The notes under the pieces: model-generated
Told to the model about the DNA's origin: nothing
Seen by the model: the letters and a program-made list of their open reading frames with translations, nothing else
Databases searched by the model: none
Part shown: positions 9,827 through 17,361 of the stretch, piece by piece
How positions within the stretch are numbered: position 1 is the first letter of the stretch
Layout: each line of letters starts with the position of its first letter
DNA from: an uncultured Eubacterium sp.
GTDB taxonomy: Bacteria; Bacillota; Clostridia; Lachnospirales; Lachnospiraceae
NCBI GenBank assembly: GCA_958446835.1
Contig: CAUCXT010000005.1
Location: 31,199-95,198 of the forward strand
Length of the DNA stretch: 64,000 bases
Direction: 5' to 3'
Made by a program: the position numbers and the translations under genes

Positions 9827-9863
9827 AGGTGTCATTGAACTTAAGTTTGATGACACCTTTTTT
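9827..9863 (+). terminator. Terminator of the opp operon
   Basis: AGGTGTCAT (9827-9835) pairs with ATGACACCT (9850-9858), followed by a run of T. Confidence 0.85.
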
Positions 9864-9882
9864 ATGTCATGAACAAAAACTA

Positions 9883-9911
9883 TTGACATTTGAAACAAGT
9901 TAGATTACACT
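9883..9911 (+). promoter_or_regulatory. Promoter of the FeoB-associated small protein
   Basis: TTGACA (9883-9888), 17-bp spacer, TACACT (9906-9911). Confidence 0.65.
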
Positions 9912-9937
9912 AACATACGAAATGGAGGTAATAGGCT

Positions 9938-10078
9938 ATGGGAACAGTGATTGTAGCGGCAATACTTGTTGCAGTTGTTGGATTTATTATCTACGGAATG
10001 GTTAAGGATAAGAAGGCAGGCAAATCCATCGTGTGTGGAGGCGATTGCAGTAAATGCAAAGGACATTGCAGCCATTGA
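9938..10078 (+). CDS. FeoB-associated Cys-rich membrane protein (46 aa)
   Basis: A short gene with GGAGG (9924-9928) before its ATG. It encodes one N-terminal membrane helix (GTVIVAAILVAVVGFIIYGMV), a basic linker, and a C-terminal cysteine/histidine cluster, CGGDCSKCKGHCSH. This matches the architecture of the small FeoB-associated proteins of Firmicutes, which lie beside ferrous iron transporters. No feoA/feoB is in this window, so here it stands alone with its own promoter and terminator. The cysteines could bind iron (inference). Confidence 0.75.
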   Translation: MGTVIVAAILVAVVGFIIYGMVKDKKAGKSIVCGGDCSKCKGHCSH

Positions 10079-10079
10079 T

Positions 10080-10152
10080 TGAACGCAGAATAGGCAAAGC
10101 GACTGCGTTCATGAGCAAGTAGCGAAAGCGGATTGCGAATGTCCGCTTTACT
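10080..10152 (+). repeat. Dispersed 74-bp repeat, copy 1
   Basis: The unit holds two hairpins: GAACGCAG...CTGCGTTC and AAGCGGA...TCCGCTT. It is nearly identical to 10323-10396 and to the reverse complement at 48027-48190. Copy 1 directly follows the FeoB-associated gene. Confidence 0.85.
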
Positions 10153-10171
10153 AACAAAAGCGGTGCTACAG

Positions 10172-10215
10172 CCGCCCCTGAGGTATTCGGAATGTATATC
10201 TCCGGGGCGGTTTTT
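10172..10215 (+). terminator. Terminator downstream of repeat copy 1
   Basis: CCGCCCC (10172-10178) pairs with GGGGCGG (10204-10210); the stem continues inward as GAGGTAT/ATATCTC with one G-U pair. TTTTT follows. Confidence 0.85.
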
Positions 10216-10282
10216 GTATATTGTATTTTTAAAAGAAATATGGAAAAAATGCTATAAAAATATTTAATTTTTCGAAAAAATA

Positions 10283-10299
10283 TGGTATAATTGTATAAT
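10283..10299 (+). promoter_or_regulatory. Extended -10 promoter of the PocR-type receptor gene
   Basis: TGGTATAAT (10283-10291) is an extended -10 without a good -35; a second TATAAT lies at 10294-10299. Transcripts from here would read through repeat copy 2. Confidence 0.45.
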
Positions 10300-10322
10300 C
10301 AAATAGCTAAAGCATTTGAGCT

Positions 10323-10396
10323 TGAACGCAGAATAAGCAAAGCGACTGCGTTCGTGAGCAAGCAGCGAAAGCGGATTGCGAATGCCCGCTTTACTA
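10323..10396 (+). repeat. Dispersed 74-bp repeat, copy 2
   Basis: Matches copy 1 at all but a handful of positions, with both hairpins kept. It lies in the probable 5' untranslated region of the gene at 10442. Confidence 0.85.
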
Positions 10397-10441
10397 AAAG
10401 AATAAAAAGTATGTTCAAAATGAGGGAACAGGAGGCAGCGT

Positions 10442-11212
10442 ATGGAGATTAGAGAATTTGCAGATATGGATAAGTTTGAAGATATTATGAATAACTGGGC
10501 GAAGGCAACCGGACTTGCTACAGTTGCGGTCGGCGCAGACGGCAAATATATTTCCGGATGCTATAATTTTACGGATTTCTGTATTAAGCTTACAAGAGGG
10601 AGCAAGGAAGGCTGCAGAAGATGTGAGAAGTGCGACAGGGAGGGCAAGGGCGTGTACCACTGTCATGCAGGTCTCATCGACTTCGGAATTGACCTTGTTG
10701 TAGAGGGACAGAAGGTTGGCTCGGTTATCGGAGGACAGGTTCTCCCGGAGCATCCTGATGAGGAGAAGTTCCGTAAGGTGGCGAGGGAGCTTGGAATCAA
10801 TGAGGATAAGTACATAGAGGCGCTTAAGAAGGTTAATGTCCGTACTGAGGAAGCAATCAATGCTTCGGCCATGCTTTTAGGACAGGTGCTTAACAATTTT
10901 ATCAATGCCGAATATTCCAAGAAGATAAATGGCAGTATTATAGGCAGCCTTACAGATGGAGTGAATGCAGCTAATCATCTTGTAGAGGAGATTAAGAAGA
11001 AGACAGGTGAGCTTAGAAGCATACAGAGCAAGCAGAAGATACTCGCGCTTAATGCCAGCATAGAGGCTGCGAGGGCAGGAGAGATGGGAGCAGGTTTTTC
11101 CGTTGTAGCGAATGAAGTCGGTAAGCTGTCGGAGAAGAGCTCATCAGTCAATAAGGATATAGAGGATATTGTGAATAAGATATCGGATGTTGTCTCGTCG
11201 ATGAGAAACTAG
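10442..11212 (+). CDS. Soluble chemoreceptor-like protein: PocR sensory domain plus short MCP signalling domain
   Basis: 256 residues, no membrane segment. Residues about 5-155 match the PocR sensory domain, with a cysteine/histidine cluster ([20 protein letters not shown]) that could bind a metal or sense redox state. A short coiled coil and the tip of a methyl-accepting domain follow ([36 protein letters not shown], about residues 198-233). The signalling domain is far shorter than in membrane receptors and stops soon after the tip. GGAGG lies 7 bp before the ATG. It probably acts as a cytoplasmic sensor on chemotaxis proteins; the ligand is unknown. Confidence 0.85.
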   Translation: MEIREFADMDKFEDIMNNWAKATGLATVAVGADGKYISGCYNFTDFCIKLTRGSKEGCRRCEKCDREGKGVYHCHAGLIDFGIDLVVEGQKVGSVIGGQVLPEHPDEEKFRKVARELGINEDKYIEALKKVNVRTEEAINASAMLLGQVLNNFINAEYSKKINGSIIGSLTDGVNAANHLVEEIKKKTGELRSIQSKQKILALNASIEAARAGEMGAGFSVVANEVGKLSEKSSSVNKDIEDIVNKISDVVSSMRN

Positions 11213-11246
11213 AAAATAAATTCACACAAAATTAACTACAAATAAG

Positions 11247-11297
11247 AGCACCAATCTGTTATAATCTTTGATAGCGATTAAAGGATTGGTGCTTTTT
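11247..11297 (+). terminator. Terminator whose loop contains the rsuA promoter
   Basis: AGCACCAATC (11247-11256) pairs perfectly with GATTGGTGCT (11284-11293), followed by TTTT. The 27-nt loop contains TGTTATAAT (11257-11265), an extended -10. RNA reading in from upstream would end here, while RNA starting in the loop lacks the left arm and escapes. Confidence 0.65.
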
Positions 11298-11927
11298 ATG
11301 TTTCAGGATAAGCTATATTATATGATGAATAAGCCGGCAGGGTGTATAACAGCAAGAAGTGATGCTTCGCATAGGACGGTTATGGAATATTTTCCGGAGG
11401 AGCTGGCAGGAGAGCTGTTTCCGGTCGGGAGACTTGATAAGGATACACAAGGGCTGCTGTTTTTTACCAATGATGGAAGCTTCGACCAGCGCATTATGCA
11501 TCCTAAGCACCATGCACCGAAGAGATATTACCTGTTCGCTACAGGCAGCTTAAGTGATGAGGCGATAGAGAGGATTGAGGAGGGGCAGACCCTTTCAGGT
11601 GAGGAAAAGCCGACCAAGGGCGCGGTAATCACAATCACCGAACGCGGAAGATATGAGGAATTTGAAAAACGCTTCACACCGAAGAAGCGTTTCAGGGATA
11701 ATGAATTTAACAGAAACAGACCTGTATTTGCCGCGGAGCTTGAGATTTATGAGGGGAAGAAGCACCAGGTAAAGAGAATGCTTCTGGCAGAGGGCTGCAG
11801 GGTAATATACTTAAAAAGGATTGAGATAGGCGGAGTGAGGCTTGATGAGAGCCTTGCACCGGGTGAATACAGAAAACTGACAGAGACAGAGTACGATAAG
11901 CTGATGTCGGGTGATTGGAAGAATTGA
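11298..11927 (+). CDS. rsuA: 16S rRNA pseudouridine synthase, RsuA/RluB-type
   Basis: Converts a uridine of 16S rRNA to pseudouridine (U516 in RsuA). The protein has the catalytic motif GRLDKDTQGLLFFTNDG with the essential Asp, an N-terminal KLYYMMNKPAG strand, and a C-terminal YEGKKHQVKRMLLAEG. The usual N-terminal S4 domain is missing: the gene begins at the catalytic domain, giving 209 residues. ATG 11298 is preferred over an in-frame TTG at 11268 because the latter lies inside the terminator/promoter hairpin; AAGGA is at 11281-11285. The next gene begins 2 bp after the stop. Confidence 0.9.
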   Translation: MFQDKLYYMMNKPAGCITARSDASHRTVMEYFPEELAGELFPVGRLDKDTQGLLFFTNDGSFDQRIMHPKHHAPKRYYLFATGSLSDEAIERIEEGQTLSGEEKPTKGAVITITERGRYEEFEKRFTPKKRFRDNEFNRNRPVFAAELEIYEGKKHQVKRMLLAEGCRVIYLKRIEIGGVRLDESLAPGEYRKLTETEYDKLMSGDWKN

Positions 11928-11929
11928 TT

Positions 11930-14611
11930 ATGAAAAATATAGTTATAGGTATGCTTGCACATGTTGATGCAGGAAAGACAACTCTATCAGAGGGACTTTT
12001 GTATACCGGCAATGTGATAAGAAGGCTTGGAAGGGTGGATAATAAGGACGCATTCCTTGACACCGATAAACTGGAGAGACTCAGGGGGATAACCATATTT
12101 GCAAAGCAGGCAGTGATAAAGACGGAGAATACATATTTTACGCTGCTTGACACACCGGGGCATGTGGATTTTTCGGCGGAGATGGAGAGGACACTGGCAG
12201 TCCTTGACTATGCGGTGCTTGTCATAAGTGCTGCGGATGGTGTGCAGTCCCACACGCGGACGGTGTGGAAGCTTCTTGACCAATACCATATTCCAACCTT
12301 TATTTTTGTAAATAAGATGGATATGAATGGGGCAGACAGGGACATGCTCATGGAGAATCTGCAAAAGGAGCTGTCCGGGTGCTGTATTGATTTTGATGAG
12401 AAAACGGATATTTTTAATGAGAATCTTGCAATGTGTGATGAACCTTGCATGGATGAATACCTTAAGGATGGGAACATTGGAAAGAGTGCGATAGCTAATG
12501 CGATAAAGCATAGAATGGTGTTTCCCTGTGTGTTCGGTTCTGCGCTAAAGCTTAATAACGTGGACAGGCTTTTGTCTCTTATGGATGAATACACTGTCAT
12601 GCCGGAGAGCGGCAGGGATGAGTTCGGTGCGCGTGTCTACAAGATTTCGAGGGACGCGCAGGATAACAGGCTCACATACCTTAAGGTGACTTCGGGTGAG
12701 CTTAAGGTACGCCGGCTTATCGGCGATGACAAGGCGGCACAGCTGAGAATATATTCGGGGGACAGATACGAGACTTGTGACACAGTATATCAGGGAATGG
12801 TGTACGCAGTACTGGGACTTAACGGTACATATCCGGGAGAGGGGCTTGGCTGCGAGTATGGGAATATCCATGCTGTGCTTGAACCTGTGCTTGATTACAG
12901 AATTAAGCCTATTGATGACATTACGCCGGCTAAGCTGCTCCTGTCGCTTCGTGAATTGGAGGAGGAAGAGCCTCAGTTAAGTATAGTCTGGAACGAGGAG
13001 CTTGGTGAGCTTCATGTCAAGCTTATGGGTGAGGTGCAGACGGAGGTTCTAAAAAGTATTATAAAAGACAGATATGATGTCAATGTGGAATTCGATGAGG
13101 GAAGTGTGGTCTACAAGGAGACTGTGGCAGGAAAGACTGAGGGAGTAGGTCATTTTGAACCGTTAAGACATTATGCGGAGGTACATATACTTATTGAACC
13201 GGGAGAGCGTGGAAGCGGAATAAGCATAGCTTCGCAGTGCAGGGAGGATATCCTTGACAGGAACTGGCAGAGACTTATAATGACACATCTTGCCGAGAGA
13301 GAACACAAGGGTGTGCTTACCGGTTCGGCTCTTACCGATGTCAAGTTTACAATTCTCACCGGTCGAGCACATCAGAAGCACACGGAGGGCGGAGATTTCA
13401 GGCAGGCTGTGTACAGGGCAGTGAGACAGGGACTTATGAAGGCGGATAATGTACTGCTAGAGCCGTACTACAATTTTTCACTTGAACTGCCGCAGAGCTT
13501 TCTCGGGCGAGCCATGACAGATGTTGAGCGCATGGCGGGACATTGCGATTCTCCGGTCTTATCGGACGGTAAGGCAGTGCTGACAGGACGTGCACCGGTG
13601 GTGGGTATGAGACATTACCAGAAGGAAGTTAACGCATATACAAGAGGTGAGGGACATCTCACCTTATTTGCCGATGGATATGATGTATGTCATAATGCAG
13701 AGGAAGTTATAGAGCAGAGAGGATATATATCTGAGGCTGATACGGCTAATCCGGCATCATCGGTGTTCTGTGCGCATGGAGCCGGATTCATTGTGCCTTG
13801 GGACGAAGTGGAAGATTACATGCACCTTGAGGCTGTTCTTTTAGATGACGGAAACCTGCGTGACCTTAACGATGAGGAGCTTAAGCTTATCAATCCCCTT
13901 GCGGCAAGGAGTGGTCCGGACAGTAAAGATGATGACTACTATGCGCTTGGCACTGATGAGATAGACGAGATTATTGCAAGAACCTCACACGCTAACAGCC
14001 ATGACAAAGGGGCGGTAAAGCAGTGGAAGAGGTCAGGCGGTTCAAAGGCAGTGGTGTATGACTACGGCACATCCTCCGGGAAAAATAAGCCTGAACCGAA
14101 GAAGGAAAAATATCTTCTTGTCGATGGCTATAATGTTGTATTTGCGTGGGATGAACTTAAGGATATCGCCGCAGTGAATATAGACGGAGCGCGCGGAAGG
14201 CTTCTTGATATATTGTGCAATTATCAGGGAATTAAGAAGGTCAATCTCATTGCCGTATTTGACGCGTACAGGGTGCCGGGACACAAGACAGAGTACCTTG
14301 ATTATCACAATATACATGTTGTCTATACCAAGGAAGCGGAGACTGCGGACAGATATATAGAGCGGTTCGCGCATGAGAACGCCTCAAAATATGATGTCAC
14401 GGTTGTTACCTCTGATGGGCTTGAGCAGATTATCATAAGGGGGCAGGGGTGCCATCTTATGTCGTCGAGGGATTTTGAAAAAGAGGTAGCTTCGGCACGA
14501 CAGAACCTTGATGAGGCATACAGAGCCACCAATAAGATTGAGAAAAATTATATAGGTGACCATGAGATATTCAAAAATGGTATTTTGTCGGAAGATAAAA
14601 AAGACGGGTAG
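11930..14611 (+). CDS. TetM/EF-G-like translational GTPase fused to a YacP/Rae1 NYN nuclease domain
   Basis: 893 residues from ATG 11930 (GGAAGAA upstream; an in-frame TTG at 11915 is less likely). Residues 1-~690 form a ribosomal-protection/EF-G type GTPase: G1 AHVDAGKT (10-17), RGIT switch, DTPGHVDF (74-81), NKMD (128-131), FGSAL, then the EF-G domains. A charged linker leads to a YacP-like NYN domain (about 727-880) with VDGYN (D732), AVFDAYRVPG and VTSDGLEQ, the acidic pattern of this nuclease fold. Rae1/YacP of Bacillus subtilis cleaves mRNA in the ribosomal A site. The domain IV loop that dislodges tetracycline in Tet(M) (YSPVST) is replaced by GRAHQKHTEGG (478-488), so tetracycline resistance is doubtful. 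A ribosome rescue or mRNA quality role is inferred. Confidence 0.9.
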   Translation: MKNIVIGMLAHVDAGKTTLSEGLLYTGNVIRRLGRVDNKDAFLDTDKLERLRGITIFAKQAVIKTENTYFTLLDTPGHVDFSAEMERTLAVLDYAVLVISAADGVQSHTRTVWKLLDQYHIPTFIFVNKMDMNGADRDMLMENLQKELSGCCIDFDEKTDIFNENLAMCDEPCMDEYLKDGNIGKSAIANAIKHRMVFPCVFGSALKLNNVDRLLSLMDEYTVMPESGRDEFGARVYKISRDAQDNRLTYLKVTSGELKVRRLIGDDKAAQLRIYSGDRYETCDTVYQGMVYAVLGLNGTYPGEGLGCEYGNIHAVLEPVLDYRIKPIDDITPAKLLLSLRELEEEEPQLSIVWNEELGELHVKLMGEVQTEVLKSIIKDRYDVNVEFDEGSVVYKETVAGKTEGVGHFEPLRHYAEVHILIEPGERGSGISIASQCREDILDRNWQRLIMTHLAEREHKGVLTGSALTDVKFTILTGRAHQKHTEGGDFRQAVYRAVRQGLMKADNVLLEPYYNFSLELPQSFLGRAMTDVERMAGHCDSPVLSDGKAVLTGRAPVVGMRHYQKEVNAYTRGEGHLTLFADGYDVCHNAEEVIEQRGYISEADTANPASSVFCAHGAGFIVPWDEVEDYMHLEAVLLDDGNLRDLNDEELKLINPLAARSGPDSKDDDYYALGTDEIDEIIARTSHANSHDKGAVKQWKRSGGSKAVVYDYGTSSGKNKPEPKKEKYLLVDGYNVVFAWDELKDIAAVNIDGARGRLLDILCNYQGIKKVNLIAVFDAYRVPGHKTEYLDYHNIHVVYTKEAETADRYIERFAHENASKYDVTVVTSDGLEQIIIRGQGCHLMSSRDFEKEVASARQNLDEAYRATNKIEKNYIGDHEIFKNGILSEDKKDG

Positions 14612-14700
14612 ATAATATATACGGAAGAAAGTACGAGGAAGTGGCGAAAATAACTGCACATACTTATGCAATTAGTTTTCGTCCGGAAATGGAGAGCAAT

Positions 14701-15336
14701 ATGAAATTCAGAAATGTTGATAAGAGAAGATTGGTTATAGTTGTGGTAGCTGTTATTATGATGGGCTTTGCTTTGTCATTCCTAAATAGGACGAATCTTG
14801 GAACAGACCCATGTACGATGTTTAATCTTGGAATGTCAAGGCTTCTCGGACTCAGCCTTGGAACATGGCAGGCACTTTTTAATTCTTTTTTGTTCATTTT
14901 TGTATTTATCTTCGCAAAAAATCAGATTGGCTGGGGTACTCTTGCAAACATGTTTCTTGTAGGCTACAGCTTTGATTTTTTTACATGGCTTAATGATAAG
15001 TGGATACCTGCTGGGGAATTTGACTCGATGGCTGTGAGAATCCTTGTCATGATACCTGCACTGTTCGTCTTTATCATCGCTGCTTCGGCGTATATGGGGG
15101 CTTCTCTTGGCACTTCTCCGTATGATGCCATCTCGTACATACTTGCCGACAAGATAAAGAAGGTTCCGTTCAGGGTTGTGAGAATATGTTATGACCTTGT
15201 TGTGTGTGTGGCGGGCTGGGCTCTCGGGTCAACGCTCGGTGTTGTCACCGTGATTATGTCATTGGCACTTGGACCTGTCATTACATGGATGACGGATAAT
15301 GTCATAGACAAATATCTTATTTCAGATAAAAAATGA
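14701..15336 (+). CDS. YczE/YyaS-type integral membrane protein
   Basis: 211 residues, mostly hydrophobic, with five or six membrane helices and the characteristic NLGTDPCTMFNLGMS and ASLGTSPYDAISY motifs of the YczE/YyaS (YitT-like) family. Substrate and function of the family are not firmly known. ATG 14701 is chosen because GGAGA lies 5 bp upstream; an in-frame GTG at 14641 would add a hydrophilic extension without a ribosome binding site. The stop overlaps an ATG of the next reading frame, so the two are probably co-transcribed. Confidence 0.82.
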   Translation: MKFRNVDKRRLVIVVVAVIMMGFALSFLNRTNLGTDPCTMFNLGMSRLLGLSLGTWQALFNSFLFIFVFIFAKNQIGWGTLANMFLVGYSFDFFTWLNDKWIPAGEFDSMAVRILVMIPALFVFIIAASAYMGASLGTSPYDAISYILADKIKKVPFRVVRICYDLVVCVAGWALGSTLGVVTVIMSLALGPVITWMTDNVIDKYLISDKK

Positions 15337-15356
15337 TTGTATGGAAGGTAAGAACT

Positions 15357-16022
15357 ATGGAGATTATGGATGAATATAAGCTTGAGGTGTTCAAGGACTA
15401 TTTCGATTCGGGGGAGATAAGAAAATTCCGCGAGCTTATGATGTATTATGAATGTGCGATGCTTGAGGTCAAAACTAAGCTTGACGTCCTTAACAAGGAG
15501 CTTGCCTTAAAAAAGAGCAGAAACCCATTCGAGAGCATAAAGTGCAGAATCAAGACACCGGAAAGTATTGTTGAGAAGCTTGCAAGACGCGGTATTGAAT
15601 TCTCAGTTGATAATATCGAGAAGGAGCTTAACGATATTGCGGGAATAAGAGTTATCTGCTCATTTCCGGACGATATATATGAGCTTGTCGATTATCTGCT
15701 TGAGCAGGATGATATACGATTGATTGCAATAAAGGATTATATCAAGAATCCAAAGCCGAATGGCTACAGAAGCGTACACCTTATAGTTGAGGTGCCGATA
15801 TTCTTAACGGATATGAAGAAACCGATGAGGGTTGAGGTACAGTTTAGGACAATCGCCATGGATTTTTGGGCAAGCTTAGAGCATAAGCTTAAATATAAGA
15901 AAAATATAAAGAAGGCGGAGGATATCTCAGAACAGTTATTTTATTGTGCGGAGCTTATCAGCCAGCTTGATGCGAGAATGCAGCAGATTCGCGATAAGAT
16001 AGAGATGAATGAAACCGAATAA
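15357..16022 (+). CDS. Small alarmone synthetase, RelQ/YjbM-type GTP pyrophosphokinase
   Basis: Makes (p)ppGpp by moving pyrophosphate from ATP to GDP or GTP; it lacks the HD hydrolase and regulatory domains of long RelA/SpoT. 221 residues fit the RelQ group. Visible motifs are IKCRIKTPESIVEKLARRG, NDIAGIRVIC (with the catalytic-region Asp), NPKPNGYRSVHLIVE (substrate-binding G-loop) and EVQFRTIAMDFWASLEHKLKYK. Start ATG 15357 has GGAAGG 8 bp upstream; an upstream ATG at 15333 overlaps the previous stop but has no good site. It could act in stress adaptation; nothing nearby shows its trigger. Confidence 0.9.
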   Translation: MEIMDEYKLEVFKDYFDSGEIRKFRELMMYYECAMLEVKTKLDVLNKELALKKSRNPFESIKCRIKTPESIVEKLARRGIEFSVDNIEKELNDIAGIRVICSFPDDIYELVDYLLEQDDIRLIAIKDYIKNPKPNGYRSVHLIVEVPIFLTDMKKPMRVEVQFRTIAMDFWASLEHKLKYKKNIKKAEDISEQLFYCAELISQLDARMQQIRDKIEMNETE

Positions 16023-16050
16023 AATATTGTGACATATAAGCTATAAATTA

Positions 16051-16080
16051 TTGACGTAAAAGGGAAGTTAGCATTATACT
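16051..16080 (+). promoter_or_regulatory. Promoter of the TPR lipoprotein gene
   Basis: TTGACG (16051-16056), 18-bp spacer, TATACT (16075-16080). Confidence 0.55.
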
Positions 16081-16182
16081 ATATTTATTGCCTGTTAATA
16101 AGCGATTGATATACGGAATTATGCATGTAAGTACCGTATGGAAATATGCGTCAGGTTCAGAATGTGAAGAGGGATTTTAGTG

Positions 16183-17319
16183 ATGAAAAAAATAACATTG
16201 GCAGGAGCTATGATAGTATGCAGCATTGCATTATGTGCGTGCGGCAAGAATGCTAAGAAGCTTAACAATACAGGTATAGAGTATTATAATGCAGAGCAGT
16301 ACGATAAGGCTGTAAAGGCATTTGAGGAAGCCGTTGACAAGGATAAGGACGGAAAAGCCGAGTATAATGTAAATCTTGGAAAAGCTTATGCGGAGCTTGG
16401 AAACTATGAAGAAGCCAAGAAGGCTTTTATGGCTGCATATACGGATGACAAGTCATCAAAGGAGGCACAGTGGGGAATTGGTGTCTGCTCATATTTCCTG
16501 AGAGATTATGCCACCTCTATGGAGTACTTTGGTAAGGTTGTGGAAAATATCAGCGGTTACGATGAGATAGATCTTGATTCTCTTCAGTATTATGCATCGC
16601 TCCAGACATACTATGGTGACAGTGCGGGAGCGATTGACAGTTATACGGTATTAATCAGGAAGAATTATAATGTTGAGCAGCAGTATTTTCTCCGTGGTGG
16701 TATCTATGCAGAGCAGGGAATGGAGAATGAAGCAGTCTTAGATTATGAGGAGGCATTGAAGGAATACTCTGATGATTATGAGATGTATTATAACATTTAT
16801 TATAGTCTGCACAAGGCAGGCTTTGAGAATCGTGCTATCTCATATCTAAGAAGAGCACTTGATGTTGACGGAGCGGATAATTTTCTTAAGGGCAAGACAT
16901 ATTATATCATAGGCGATTATGAGAATGCCATGAAATTTCTTTCAAAGGCTATAGATGATGGAATGCAGGAGGCAGAATTTTATCTTGCGATGACCTATGA
17001 GAAGCTTGGCAAGGGTGAAGAAGCGGTGAGCATGTATGAAGCATACCTTAAGAGCTATCCATCGGATGCCGGCGCATATAATCAGTATGGCGTGTATTGC
17101 ATGGACAAGGGAGACTATAATTCGGCTCTTGGCTATTTCGCGGCGGGACTTGCTCTTGGAGATACAGAGGCGAAGAAGGAGCTTATGTTCAATCAGGCAT
17201 GCTGCTATGAATATATGTACCAGTTTAAGACAGCTTATGAAAAATTCGGAGAATATCTGGAGCTTTACCCTAATGATGAAGCCGCAAGGCATGAGTATGA
17301 ATTTTTGAGTACGAGATAA
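16183..17319 (+). CDS. TPR-repeat lipoprotein
   Basis: 378 residues. The signal peptide ends in the lipobox LCAC, so the protein is lipid-anchored on the outer face of the membrane. The rest is a run of about nine tetratricopeptide repeats, for example NTGIEYYNAEQYDKAVKAFE, YNVNLGKAYAELGNYEEAKK and MTYEKLGKGEEAVSMYEAYL, spaced about 34 residues. Such solenoids bind partner proteins; no enzyme motif is present. ATG 16183 is preferred over a GTG 3 bp upstream, with GAAGAGGGA before it. It has its own promoter; hflX follows 42 bp later. Partner unknown. Confidence 0.88.
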   Translation: MKKITLAGAMIVCSIALCACGKNAKKLNNTGIEYYNAEQYDKAVKAFEEAVDKDKDGKAEYNVNLGKAYAELGNYEEAKKAFMAAYTDDKSSKEAQWGIGVCSYFLRDYATSMEYFGKVVENISGYDEIDLDSLQYYASLQTYYGDSAGAIDSYTVLIRKNYNVEQQYFLRGGIYAEQGMENEAVLDYEEALKEYSDDYEMYYNIYYSLHKAGFENRAISYLRRALDVDGADNFLKGKTYYIIGDYENAMKFLSKAIDDGMQEAEFYLAMTYEKLGKGEEAVSMYEAYLKSYPSDAGAYNQYGVYCMDKGDYNSALGYFAAGLALGDTEAKKELMFNQACCYEYMYQFKTAYEKFGEYLELYPNDEAARHEYEFLSTR

Positions 17320-17361
17320 TTGGTTGTTACGTTTAAATAGTGTTTGTGAATGGAGGCTGCA

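Noticed and set aside
11930..13990. Tetracycline-resistance gene tet(M)/tet(O)
   Set aside because: The overall fold matches, but the YSPVST loop needed to remove tetracycline is absent and a nuclease domain is attached.
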